From Acidimicrobiaceae bacterium (GTDB lineage Bacteria; Actinomycetota; Acidimicrobiia; Acidimicrobiales; Palsa-688), in the NCBI GenBank assembly GCA_030838025.1, contig JAUTXM010000381.1, positions 1-6,092 of the forward strand: DNA of 6,092 nucleotides, read 5' to 3'. This document shows, piece by piece, positions 1 to 5,953 of this stretch. Under the pieces are notes generated by a model. The model saw nothing but the letters and a program-made list of their open reading frames with translations, was not told the DNA's origin and searched no databases. The translations under genes and the position numbers were made by a program. The stretch's first letter is position 1. Each line of letters begins with the position of its first letter.

Positions 1-203
1 GAATCGGTGGTGATCAGGCGCGACAGGTGAGGGCTGGCGGCGCCCACGGCGACCGTCGCGGCTAGAAGGCCCCGGTCGGCGTGCAGGCGGGCGGCAACCT
101 CGGGTTGTCCTTCGATGAGCCGGCCCACCACCAGGCGGGCCGCGACCGGCTCGGCCGATCGTTCCGCGGCCTCGGCCAGCACCGTGTCGGCCACGCTCAG
201 CAC
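1..203 (-). CDS. glnE: Probable glutamine synthetase adenylyltransferase, N-terminal part (partial)
   Basis: This reading frame is open from a GTG at 203 to the left edge and gives 67 residues. They are Ala/Arg-rich and helical, beginning VLSVADTVLAEAAERSAEP and ending ASPHLSRLITTD. GlnE proteins have a similar N-terminal layout: a short helical segment, then an 'ASxxLxxLLxxDP'-like stretch ahead of the first nucleotidyltransferase domain. GlnE adenylylates and de-adenylylates glutamine synthetase in the cytoplasm in response to nitrogen status. Its catalytic motifs would lie outside the window, so the call rests on N-terminal resemblance and on the neighbouring nadE; glnE and an NAD+ synthetase gene are near neighbours in Streptomyces, from memory. 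GTG 203 is chosen because no ATG/GTG/TTG lies in frame between it and nadE, and a TANNNT hexamer (TACCAT, minus strand, 216-211) sits 7 nt upstream. No Shine-Dalgarno sequence is seen. Alternative: an unrelated Ala-rich protein. Confidence 0.5.
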   Translation of the reverse strand, partial: MLSVADTVLAEAAERSAEPVAARLVVGRLIEGQPEVAARLHADRGLLAATVAVGAASPHLSRLITTD

Positions 204-309
204 ACTGGCGATGGTACGGGCTCGAGGTTGACGACCGGCGCATTGGCCGATCTGGGTGCCGGCTGGGGTCGCAGCTCGGTTCGTGGCTCGGACGTACGCT
301 GGAAGCGCA
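204..309. promoter_or_regulatory. Divergent promoter region between the minus-strand gene and nadE
   Basis: These 106 bp separate two divergent start codons, so both promoters should lie here unless the minus-strand promoter is inside nadE. Seen in the sequence: TACCAT on the minus strand at 216-211, 7 nt before GTG 203, and TACGCT on the plus strand at 295-300, 9 nt before ATG 310. Both fit the TANNNT -10 consensus of actinobacterial vegetative promoters at distances giving no leader or a very short one. A TTGACG at 228-233 resembles a -35 box, but no good -10 follows at 16-18 bp. I found no clear operator palindrome. Confidence 0.45.
295..300 (+). promoter_or_regulatory. Candidate -10 hexamer of nadE
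   Basis: TACGCT matches TANNNT. Transcription starting about 7 nt after it would begin near 307, leaving a leader of 0-3 nt before ATG 310. The alternative is a conventional leader in which GGAAG at 301-305 acts as a weak ribosome binding site only 4 nt before the start codon. No convincing -35 box is present. Confidence 0.3.
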
Positions 310-2037
310 ATGACTGTCCTGCGCTTGGCCCTCTGCCAGTTGAACGCCGTTGTCGGTGACCTGGGTGGCAACGCAGAGCGGATTGTCGCCGCGCTGTCAG
401 CCGCGGAACAGGCGGGGGCCGACCTTGCGGTGTTCCCCGAACTTGCGGTTACCGGCTATCCGCCTGAGGATCTGCTGCTGAAGCCCGGCTTCGTCGCCGA
501 CAACCAGGCGGCGTTGACGAAGGTGGCTGCGGCCACCGAAGGATGCGCGGCCATCGTCGGCTTCGTGGACCAGGGCATGGACCTGTACAACGCCGCCGCC
601 GTGTGCGCCTTCGGGCAGGTGCAGGGCGTGTACCGCAAGCAGGTGTTGCCCAACTACGGCGTGTTCGACGAGAAGCGGTACTTCGCGGCCGGCACTGGCG
701 CCCGGGAGCTGTACCTCATCGGCGGCGTCCGGGTCGGCGTTTCCATCTGCGAGGACGCGTGGGACCCGGCCGGCCCCATCGCCGCTCAGGCGGCGGGCGG
801 TGCCGAGTTGATCGCCAATATCAACGCCTCCCCGTACTATCGGGGCCGCTTGGCCGAACGGGAGCGCATGCTGGCGACGCGGGCCGCGGATGCTTCCTGT
901 GCCGTTGTGTACGTCAACCTGCTCGGGGGCCAGGACGAATTGGTCTTCGACGGGGCGTCGGTCGTGCTGGCCGCCAACGGCGACGTCGTTTGTTCCGTCC
1001 CGCAGTTCGAGGACACGGTGGCGCTGGTGGATGTCGACATCCGCCCCGCCTTCCGCAAGCGCCTCCTCGACCCGAGGGGCCGGGCTGAGGCGGCACCGCT
1101 GCCGGTGTCGATCGTCACCGAGCGCCGCCGTCCGGCCCGCCTGATGCCACGGCTGCCAAATCCGATCGCCACCGCGTTGCCGGTCGAGGAGGAGATCTAC
1201 CGGGCGCTCGTCGTCGGGACCCGTGACTATGTCGCCAAGAACGGCTTCACCGACGTCGTGATCGGGCTCTCGGGGGGGATCGACTCGTCGTTGGTTGCGA
1301 CCGTCGCGGCCGACGCCCTCGGCGCCGAGCACGTCCACGGTGTCGCGATGCCGTCGCGGTTCTCGAGCGACCATTCGCTCGCCGACGCCCAGCAGCTGGC
1401 GGCGCGGCTCGGGGTCGACTATCGGGTGATCCCGATCGAGTCGGCCCACACCGCGTTCACCGACATGCTTGCGCCATCGTTCGACGGTCGCGTGGTGGAT
1501 CTCACCGAGGAGAATCTGCAGAGCCGGATACGGGGTGTGACCCTGATGGCCTTGTCCAACAAGTTTGGTTGGATGGTGCTCACGACGGGCAACAAGAGCG
1601 AGTTGGCGGTCGGATACTCGACGCTCTACGGGGATACTGCGGGCGGATTCGCGGTGATCAAGGACGTGTTGAAGACCATGGTGTACCGGCTGTGCCAGTG
1701 GCGCAACGCCCACGGGGCAGGCACGGGGGGCGCCGGCCCGATACCGGAGGCGGTGCTGACCAAGCCACCCTCGGCCGAGCTACGGCCCGAGCAACGCGAC
1801 GACCAGAGTTTGCCGCCCTACGACGTCCTCGATCCCATCCTCGAGGCCTACATCGAGTCGGACCTCACGGCGGCCGAACTCGTGGAAGCGGGATTCGACG
1901 AGGAACTGGTCCGCCGGGTGGTACGCCTGGTCGACCTGGCTGAATACAAGCGCCGGCAATACCCGCCCGGGGTTCGGGTCACTCCCAAGGCATTCGGTCG
2001 TGACCGGCGCATGCCAATCACCAATCGCTACCGCTAA
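310..2037 (+). CDS. nadE: Glutamine-dependent NAD+ synthetase
   Basis: This 575-residue cytoplasmic enzyme makes NAD+ from deamido-NAD+ (nicotinate adenine dinucleotide), ATP and glutamine, the last step of NAD synthesis. Residues 1-265 form a nitrilase-type glutaminase domain. Its triad is visible: Glu44 in VFPELAVTGYPPEDL, Lys110 in VYRKQVLPNYGVFDEKRYF and Cys147 in GVSICEDAWDP. It releases ammonia that is channelled to the synthetase domain (about 285-575). That domain carries the ATP-pyrophosphatase loop SGGIDSS (321-327), TTGNKSE (425-431), KDVLKT (451-456), PSAELRP (487-493) and the C-terminal FGRDRRMPITNRYR. The length fits the shorter bacterial two-domain class; the M. tuberculosis enzyme is about 100 residues longer. 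ATG 310 is preferred to an upstream in-frame ATG at 256 because the conserved fold begins at MTVLRLALCQLNAVVGDL. It is transcribed divergently from the probable glnE. All key residues are present, so it should be functional. Confidence 0.97.
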   Translation: MTVLRLALCQLNAVVGDLGGNAERIVAALSAAEQAGADLAVFPELAVTGYPPEDLLLKPGFVADNQAALTKVAAATEGCAAIVGFVDQGMDLYNAAAVCAFGQVQGVYRKQVLPNYGVFDEKRYFAAGTGARELYLIGGVRVGVSICEDAWDPAGPIAAQAAGGAELIANINASPYYRGRLAERERMLATRAADASCAVVYVNLLGGQDELVFDGASVVLAANGDVVCSVPQFEDTVALVDVDIRPAFRKRLLDPRGRAEAAPLPVSIVTERRRPARLMPRLPNPIATALPVEEEIYRALVVGTRDYVAKNGFTDVVIGLSGGIDSSLVATVAADALGAEHVHGVAMPSRFSSDHSLADAQQLAARLGVDYRVIPIESAHTAFTDMLAPSFDGRVVDLTEENLQSRIRGVTLMALSNKFGWMVLTTGNKSELAVGYSTLYGDTAGGFAVIKDVLKTMVYRLCQWRNAHGAGTGGAGPIPEAVLTKPPSAELRPEQRDDQSLPPYDVLDPILEAYIESDLTAAELVEAGFDEELVRRVVRLVDLAEYKRRQYPPGVRVTPKAFGRDRRMPITNRYR

Positions 2038-2064
2038 CGACGGTTCGCGCGCCTCGCGCCTGAC

Positions 2065-2085
2065 ATCCCTTGCGGCGCAAGGGAT
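2065..2085 (+). terminator. Perfect 9-bp hairpin after nadE (terminator or translational control element)
   Basis: ATCCCTTGC at 2065-2073 pairs perfectly with GCAAGGGAT at 2077-2085 around a 3-nt GGC loop, starting 28 nt after the nadE stop codon. The position suits a terminator, but no U-tract follows directly; the nearest is TTTT at 2094-2097. The 3' arm also contains AAGGGA, the only Shine-Dalgarno-like sequence before the next small gene, so the stem could instead hide a ribosome binding site. As double-stranded DNA it is a 21-bp operator-like palindrome. The structure is certain from the sequence; its role is not. Confidence 0.5.
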
Positions 2086-2090
2086 AGTGA

Positions 2091-2112
2091 ATGTTTTGGG
2101 TATGTTTTGGAT
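2091..2112 (+). repeat. 11-bp tandem duplication over a start region
   Basis: ATGTTTTGGGT (2091-2101) is followed at once by ATGTTTTGGAT (2102-2112), with one mismatch. Each copy begins with ATG. Because 11 is not a multiple of three, the two ATGs are in different frames: the first opens a 20-codon frame ending at TAA 2151-2153, and the second opens the longer small-protein frame. Confidence 0.8.
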
Positions 2113-2335
2113 TCGGCCCCCGGTGGACATGGATGGTTGGATGGTCCCGGTAAACGTGATCCTCGGCGCCGCCGGCACGGCGGGGTTTGCGTTCGGCCTG
2201 GTTCGTACCCGGTGGACGACGAACAAACGCGTTGGCGCTCCCACCGGGCCCGGCGACGCGGACACGATGTCACGCGAACCCGACTCCGATGTCGTTCCAA
2301 CGCCGACCAGCTCGGACACCTTCGAGGATCTCTGA
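2102..2335 (+). CDS. Small single-pass membrane protein, function unknown
   Basis: I do not recognise this 77-residue protein. Residues about 12-34 (from DGWMVPVNVILGAAGTAGFA onward) form one hydrophobic, Gly/Ala-rich helix. A basic stretch follows (RTRWTTNKR, about 35-43), then an acidic Ser/Thr/Pro tail ending DTFEDL. By the positive-inside rule the tail is probably cytoplasmic. Third codon positions are mostly G/C through the membrane segment, which favours a real gene. The start is uncertain. ATG 2102, GTG 2087 and TTG 2096 are in frame upstream of the helix, and ATG 2129 or ATG 2141 would give shorter forms. The only Shine-Dalgarno-like sequence, AAGGGA at 2079-2084, lies in a hairpin arm and is best spaced for ATG 2091, which is in another frame. 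The gene lies between nadE and two GT-C genes on the same strand, and nothing ties it functionally to either. Confidence 0.55.
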   Translation: MFWIRPPVDMDGWMVPVNVILGAAGTAGFAFGLVRTRWTTNKRVGAPTGPGDADTMSREPDSDVVPTPTSSDTFEDL

Positions 2336-2423
2336 GTCCACCCACGCCGCCGGGTAGCGTCACCGAGACGAGATCGCTTCCTACCCAACTCCATCGTCGG
2401 ACCTTCGAGGGGCGGCGGCAGCC

Positions 2424-2428
2424 GGAGG
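2424..2428 (+). promoter_or_regulatory. Ribosome binding site that decides a TTG start
   Basis: GGAGG lies 11 nt before the TTG at 2440, a slightly long but usable spacing. It is the clearest Shine-Dalgarno sequence in the window. No ATG or GTG lies in frame between it and the first membrane helix, so it supports the TTG start of the following gene. Confidence 0.5.
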
Positions 2429-2439
2429 CGACCCCAGCC

Positions 2440-4323
2440 TTGGAGAAGTCAGAGGTCTTCGCCGTTCTCGGGCTGGCGGCCGCCGCCGCGAGCCTGGCCG
2501 TGGTGGTGCTCACACTTGTCTTCCCGCACGGCTCGATCAACAACGACGAGGCCATCTATCGCCTGCAGGCCCAGGCGATCCAGCACGGGCACTTCTTCGT
2601 GCCGGTGGTCCAGCCCGTCGACGCCTTTCGGCCCTGGTTGGCGGCCGCGGTCCACAACCATTGGGTGTTGAAATACATCCCCGTCGAGGCGGGCTTCCTG
2701 GCCCTCGCGGCGGCGGCCACGGGCACGCCCGCTGCCGCACTCCCGGTGGTGGCCGCGGCGCTCGCCCTGGCCACCTGGATCCTGGTGCGTGAGGTGCTGC
2801 ACGACCGATGGAGTGCCATCGTGGCGACGGCGCTGGTGGTCCTGTCGCCCCTCGTCGTCGTCCAGAGCGCAATCCTCGTGGCCTATCTGCCGACCATTGT
2901 GCTGCTCGAGGTCTTCATGTGGTCGGCCATTCGGGCGGTCGCGGCGGCCGCGGCCGGCGAGCGCCTGCCCGCCTGGCAACTCGCGGCCGGTGGCGTCGCC
3001 ATCGGACTGGCGGTGGTGGCCCGCCCCTACGACGCGGCACTCTTCGCGGCACCGGTCGTGGTGTGGGCGCTGTTCCGGTTGCGGCACCAAATCGTTCGCC
3101 CGCTGGGCTGGTACGTCGCCGGAGCGCTGCCGCCCGTCGTCGCCATGCTGCTGTACGACTGGGCCGCGACCGGCAGCCCACTGCGGCTGCCATTTAATCT
3201 CCTCGAGCCCGCCGACCGCCCCGGTTTCGGCCCCCGCCGAATGTTTCCCCAGGAGCCCTATCACGCCTTCGGCTGGCCCAGCGGCATCCGGGGATCGGGG
3301 AGCCACCTGCTGCTCACCATCTTGTGGGTGTCCGGCGGCCCCGCCCTCGTGCTCCTGGCGATCGTGGGGATCTGGCGTCGGCGACGCTCGGCCCCCGCCC
3401 TGGTCCTGGCGGCCGTCGTGGTCGCCTTTCCCGTCGGCTATGTCTTCTTCTGGGGGGCGTGGAACGCCAGCAAGCTATGGCGGGGGGTGCGGTTCATCGG
3501 GCCTTTCTACTTTCTCCCGATGGTCATACCGATCGCGGCATTCGGCGGGGCCGAACTGGTGGCCCTCTATCGGCGCTGGCGGCCCCTGGCCGCGGTCGTG
3601 GTCGTCGTCGGCGTCGTGAGTTCGGTGCTCGTTGCCGCCCCAGCGGTCGCCGCCGATGCCCGCTGGAGCCGCCAGGACGGGGCCGTCCTGGCGATGGTCA
3701 AACAACACGCCCCAGCGACGGCGCGGACATTGGTCCTCATCCAGGCGGACCAGGAATATGTGATGCACCCGATCTCCGGCTTGGCCAACCGTTGGGACGG
3801 TGGGGGAGCGTTGCTCTACGGGCTGTGGAGTGGCACGGCTCAGGACCTCGCGGTCCTCGCAAGCCAGCGAGATCGCCGACCCTATGTGCTGACGCTGTTC
3901 GGCACCTTCGCCCCCCATCCGGCCCACCTCGCCGCCACCCTTCGACCGATTCGCCTCGAGTCCGGCTACTCCGTGACCGTGCACGTCCGTGGTTCAGCCG
4001 GGGCGCCCCACCTCACGCTGACTACATCGGCATCGGCCTTGGGCTGCGCGGATTCGGTGGTCGGCCGGTGGGACGTGACCATCGCCGCCCCCGGTACGAT
4101 TTCGTGTTCGGATTCGGGTGGCCTCCCGGTCGAGATGCCGGCGCCGGTACCGCTACCGCCCGCCGGGCGTTGGGATGGGTCGTTGCAACTCAGCTCCGGA
4201 ACAGGGGCCGGCGGTCTCACGCTTCCGCTCCAGATCAGCGATGGGACCGTGACGGTGCTCGTCGTCGAGCCCGCGGTCGCGGTGGTGGGAGCGCCTCCCG
4301 TGGGGCTGTTGACCGCCGAGTAG
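2440..4323 (+). CDS. GT-C type membrane glycosyltransferase with C-terminal extracytoplasmic domain
   Basis: This 627-residue polytopic protein resembles the ArnT/PMT (GT39/GT83-like) group, which moves sugars from polyprenyl-phosphate carriers to acceptors on the outer face of the membrane. Helix 1 (about 7-28) is followed by a loop with INNDEAIYRLQAQA. Asp36-Glu37 sit where GT-C enzymes keep the catalytic acid after the first helix. About ten more helices run to residue 403, with the motifs ARPYDAALF (194-202), YDWAATGSPLRLPFN (239-253) and WGAWNASKLWRGVRF (338-352). Residues 405-627 are soluble and rich in Ser, Thr and Gly, and probably extracytoplasmic. The protein's only two cysteines, Cys536 and Cys556, lie there and could form a disulfide. 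TTG 2440 is chosen because GGAGG precedes it, the first helix follows and no in-frame ATG/GTG lies nearby. The longer upstream frame overlaps the small gene in another frame. A second GT-C gene starts 25 bp downstream. Family fold is likely; donor and acceptor are unknown. Confidence 0.85.
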   Translation: MEKSEVFAVLGLAAAAASLAVVVLTLVFPHGSINNDEAIYRLQAQAIQHGHFFVPVVQPVDAFRPWLAAAVHNHWVLKYIPVEAGFLALAAAATGTPAAALPVVAAALALATWILVREVLHDRWSAIVATALVVLSPLVVVQSAILVAYLPTIVLLEVFMWSAIRAVAAAAAGERLPAWQLAAGGVAIGLAVVARPYDAALFAAPVVVWALFRLRHQIVRPLGWYVAGALPPVVAMLLYDWAATGSPLRLPFNLLEPADRPGFGPRRMFPQEPYHAFGWPSGIRGSGSHLLLTILWVSGGPALVLLAIVGIWRRRRSAPALVLAAVVVAFPVGYVFFWGAWNASKLWRGVRFIGPFYFLPMVIPIAAFGGAELVALYRRWRPLAAVVVVVGVVSSVLVAAPAVAADARWSRQDGAVLAMVKQHAPATARTLVLIQADQEYVMHPISGLANRWDGGGALLYGLWSGTAQDLAVLASQRDRRPYVLTLFGTFAPHPAHLAATLRPIRLESGYSVTVHVRGSAGAPHLTLTTSASALGCADSVVGRWDVTIAAPGTISCSDSGGLPVEMPAPVPLPPAGRWDGSLQLSSGTGAGGLTLPLQISDGTVTVLVVEPAVAVVGAPPVGLLTAE

Positions 4324-4333
4324 GCGTCGCGAC

Positions 4334-4339
4334 TAGCTT
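4334..4339 (+). promoter_or_regulatory. Candidate -10 hexamer of the second GT-C gene
   Basis: TAGCTT matches TANNNT and lies 9 nt before GTG 4349, the same spacing as TACGCT before nadE. It could support a nearly leaderless transcript from within the short gap between the two glycosyltransferase genes. No -35 box is recognisable, and cotranscription with the upstream gene is equally possible. Confidence 0.25.
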
Positions 4340-4348
4340 CCGTGCGGC

Positions 4349-5815
4349 GTGGCGCGGGATCTCGACCAGCGGCAAGTTCCTGCTCCGGCTCGTGCCACCA
4401 TGCCGGTCGGCCCGATGTTGGCGGCTTGTGTGGCGGTGGCGGCCCTGTCATTGCTCCTGCCGTCGACCATCACCTTTGATCCGTTCACCTGGTCGACGTG
4501 GGGGCGGGAAATTGTGCATCTGCGCCTTGACACGAGCGGCGGCCCGGCATGGAAACCCCTTCCGGTGTTGGTGGACACCCTCTTCGCGCCGCTCGGAGCG
4601 GCCGACAAGTGGGTGTGGTTGGTCGTGGCCCGGGCGGGGGGGCTGCTCGCGGTGGCGGTCGCCTATCGGCTGGCTCGGCGTCTGGCCGGGCGCGGCGCGG
4701 GCGCCATCGCGGCTGGGGGCATGCTCCTCAGCTCGTCGTTCTTGGAGTACCTCACGCCGTTCGGGATGTCAGAACCGCTCCTGGCGGGACTGGCACTGCT
4801 TGCCGTCGAGCGACACCTCGACGGCAAGTACGCGCAGACCTATGGATTGACGTTTTTCTCGTTGCTGCTCCGGCCCGAGGCGTTTCCGTTCTTCCTCGGA
4901 TATTCAGTCTTCATGTGGATCCGGGTGCCCCGGTCCCGCCCACTGGTCGTCGGCCTCGTGGCGAGCCTTCCCATGTTCTGGCTGCTGCCCGACTACCTCA
5001 GTTCGGGCGACTGGTTGCGGTCGACCAGGCGAGCCCGGATGCCCACCCAGGGCGGTCCACTGCTCAGCGGCAACCCCGCGCTCGCGGTCGTTGAGAGCGA
5101 GTTCAACGTCGTCGTCCTGCCAATCGTGGTCGGCTCGATCATCGCCATGGCCATGGCGGTCGTGGACTACGTCAAGCGACGGCAGGAGCGCACCGTCTTG
5201 GCCCTCTCCGTCCTGTGCATCGGATGGTTGGCCGAAGTGGCGCTCACCACCCAGGCCCGCTTAGGGGCCGGAGACGAGCGCTACCTGATCGTGTCGGTCG
5301 CGCTCGGCTGCGTGCTGGCCGGGGTGGGATGGAGCCGGCTGGTCAACGCGGTCGCAGCGGGTCGTGGGCGCTGGGTGCGGATGGCGGTCATCGGGATCGC
5401 GGTCGTCGGTTCGGCTCCGTTCGTCGGCCAGCGCCTCGACGAGCTGTCCGGCACCATCGGTGAGGTCCCGTATCAAGCCCACAAATATGGGGAGTTGGCA
5501 CAACTGATCGACCGCGCCGGTGGCCGAGATCGGGTCTTGTCCTGCGCTCCGATCACCGCCGACATCTACCAGATGCCGGCGGTGGCGTGGCATCTGGGGA
5601 TTCATCAATCCGACGTCGTCATCGCAGCGGGACCGAAGGGCACGCCGGCGGTGGGGCGTGTCGTCGCACTGGCGAGCGCCGGGACCGTGTTCCGCACCCG
5701 CACCACCAGGGCGTCGCCGCTGCTGCCCGCACAACTCGGGTCGACCGAGTTCCGGCTGGTCGCGACCACCGACCAGTGGCAGATCCTGAGCACCTGTGGC
5801 CGTCCGGCAGCCTAG
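4349..5815 (+). CDS. Second GT-C-like membrane glycosyltransferase, substrate unknown
   Basis: This is a membrane protein of 488 residues with about nine or ten hydrophobic segments between 21 and 357 and a soluble C-terminal part (about 358-488). It resembles an actinobacterial family of GT-C-like proteins with an N-terminal 'DPW..WGRE' loop and a 'GPxWKPLP' motif; here FDPFTWSTWGREIVHL (43-58) and SGGPAWKPLPVLVDTLF (63-79) follow the first helix. Asp44 is the candidate catalytic acid. RPEAFPFFLGY (175-185) and GDERYLI (308-314) also look conserved. The C-terminal part contains ADIYQMPAVAWHLGIHQSDV (404-423). Cys399 and Cys483 there could form an extracytoplasmic disulfide. The start is uncertain: GTG 4349 has a TANNNT hexamer upstream, while ATG 4400 (471 residues) begins at the first helix and the 17 codons before it have weak third-position GC. 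Neither has a good Shine-Dalgarno site. Leu305 is encoded by TTA (5261-5263), the only TTA I noticed in the called genes. Confidence 0.85.
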   Translation: MARDLDQRQVPAPARATMPVGPMLAACVAVAALSLLLPSTITFDPFTWSTWGREIVHLRLDTSGGPAWKPLPVLVDTLFAPLGAADKWVWLVVARAGGLLAVAVAYRLARRLAGRGAGAIAAGGMLLSSSFLEYLTPFGMSEPLLAGLALLAVERHLDGKYAQTYGLTFFSLLLRPEAFPFFLGYSVFMWIRVPRSRPLVVGLVASLPMFWLLPDYLSSGDWLRSTRRARMPTQGGPLLSGNPALAVVESEFNVVVLPIVVGSIIAMAMAVVDYVKRRQERTVLALSVLCIGWLAEVALTTQARLGAGDERYLIVSVALGCVLAGVGWSRLVNAVAAGRGRWVRMAVIGIAVVGSAPFVGQRLDELSGTIGEVPYQAHKYGELAQLIDRAGGRDRVLSCAPITADIYQMPAVAWHLGIHQSDVVIAAGPKGTPAVGRVVALASAGTVFRTRTTRASPLLPAQLGSTEFRLVATTDQWQILSTCGRPAA

Positions 5816-5833
5816 CGACGGCCGGCCGGCCGC

Positions 5834-5851
5834 GCCGCCCGCGCCGCCCGC
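5834..5851. repeat. Two 9-bp GCCGCCCGC units left of the palindrome
   Basis: GCCGCCCGC occurs twice in tandem (5834-5842 and 5843-5851). It is the same 9-bp unit that fills the tract to the right of the palindromic element, so the repeat tract appears on both sides of it. Confidence 0.7.
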
Positions 5852-5951
5852 TGACCGGATCGATTGGCAGTTTGGCGGACTTTGGCAGTTTTGCCGTCGC
5901 AAATCCGGAAGAACTGACAAAGCCGGGAGAACTGCCAATCGATCCGGGCAG
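5851..5951. repeat. 101-bp interrupted palindrome with four copies of a TTGGCAGTT motif
   Basis: The arms 5851-5872 and 5930-5951 are inverted repeats matching at 21 of 22 positions, the one mismatch being A5854 against G5948. Inside are further pairings: 5876-5878 with 5923-5925, 5880-5890 with 5912-5922 (one G-A mismatch), and a small apical stem 5891-5894 with 5899-5902 around CGTC. TTGGCAGTT occurs at 5864-5872 and 5882-5890. Its inverse occurs at 5912-5920 (AACTGACAA) and 5930-5938 (AACTGCCAA). Both pairs are spaced exactly 18 bp apart. The right half also contains a longer 18-bp-offset repeat: 5901-5920 and 5919-5938 match at 17 of 20 positions. The element is visibly less GC-rich than its flanks. 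It could be a REP- or MITE-like mobile repeat, a structured RNA or terminator, or an array of protein-binding sites. I cannot name a family, and no target-site duplication is evident. Confidence 0.8.
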
Positions 5952-5953
5952 GA

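Noticed and set aside
228..233. TTGACG as a -35 box for nadE
   Set aside because: No TANNNT-like hexamer follows at 16-18 bp. The best -10 candidate (295-300) is far too distant to pair with it.
81..359. Plus-strand open frame before nadE
   Set aside because: It overlaps the minus-strand probable glnE and the nadE start. Its composition is that of a shadow frame, with no ribosome binding site.
397..1713. Long minus-strand open frame (438 codons) opposite nadE
   Set aside because: It lies wholly antisense to a well-supported enzyme gene, is rich in Arg, His and Gly as expected for a GC-rich shadow frame, and shows no recognisable domain.
1780..2394. Minus-strand open frame of 204 codons over the nadE end and the small gene
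   Set aside because: Low-complexity Arg/Ser-rich product, antisense to nadE's conserved C-terminus, and no better supported than the plus-strand small membrane protein.
2107..2439. Upstream extension of the first GT-C gene to ATG 2107
   Set aside because: The extension would add 111 Arg-rich residues with no hydrophobic pattern and overlap the small gene in another frame. The first helix and the GGAGG site favour TTG 2440.
3324..4850. Plus-strand open frame of 508 codons spanning both GT-C genes
   Set aside because: It is Arg/Gly/Pro-rich without membrane helices and overlaps both glycosyltransferase genes in another frame. The real frames show coherent hydrophobic segments and motifs, so it is not a frameshifted fusion.
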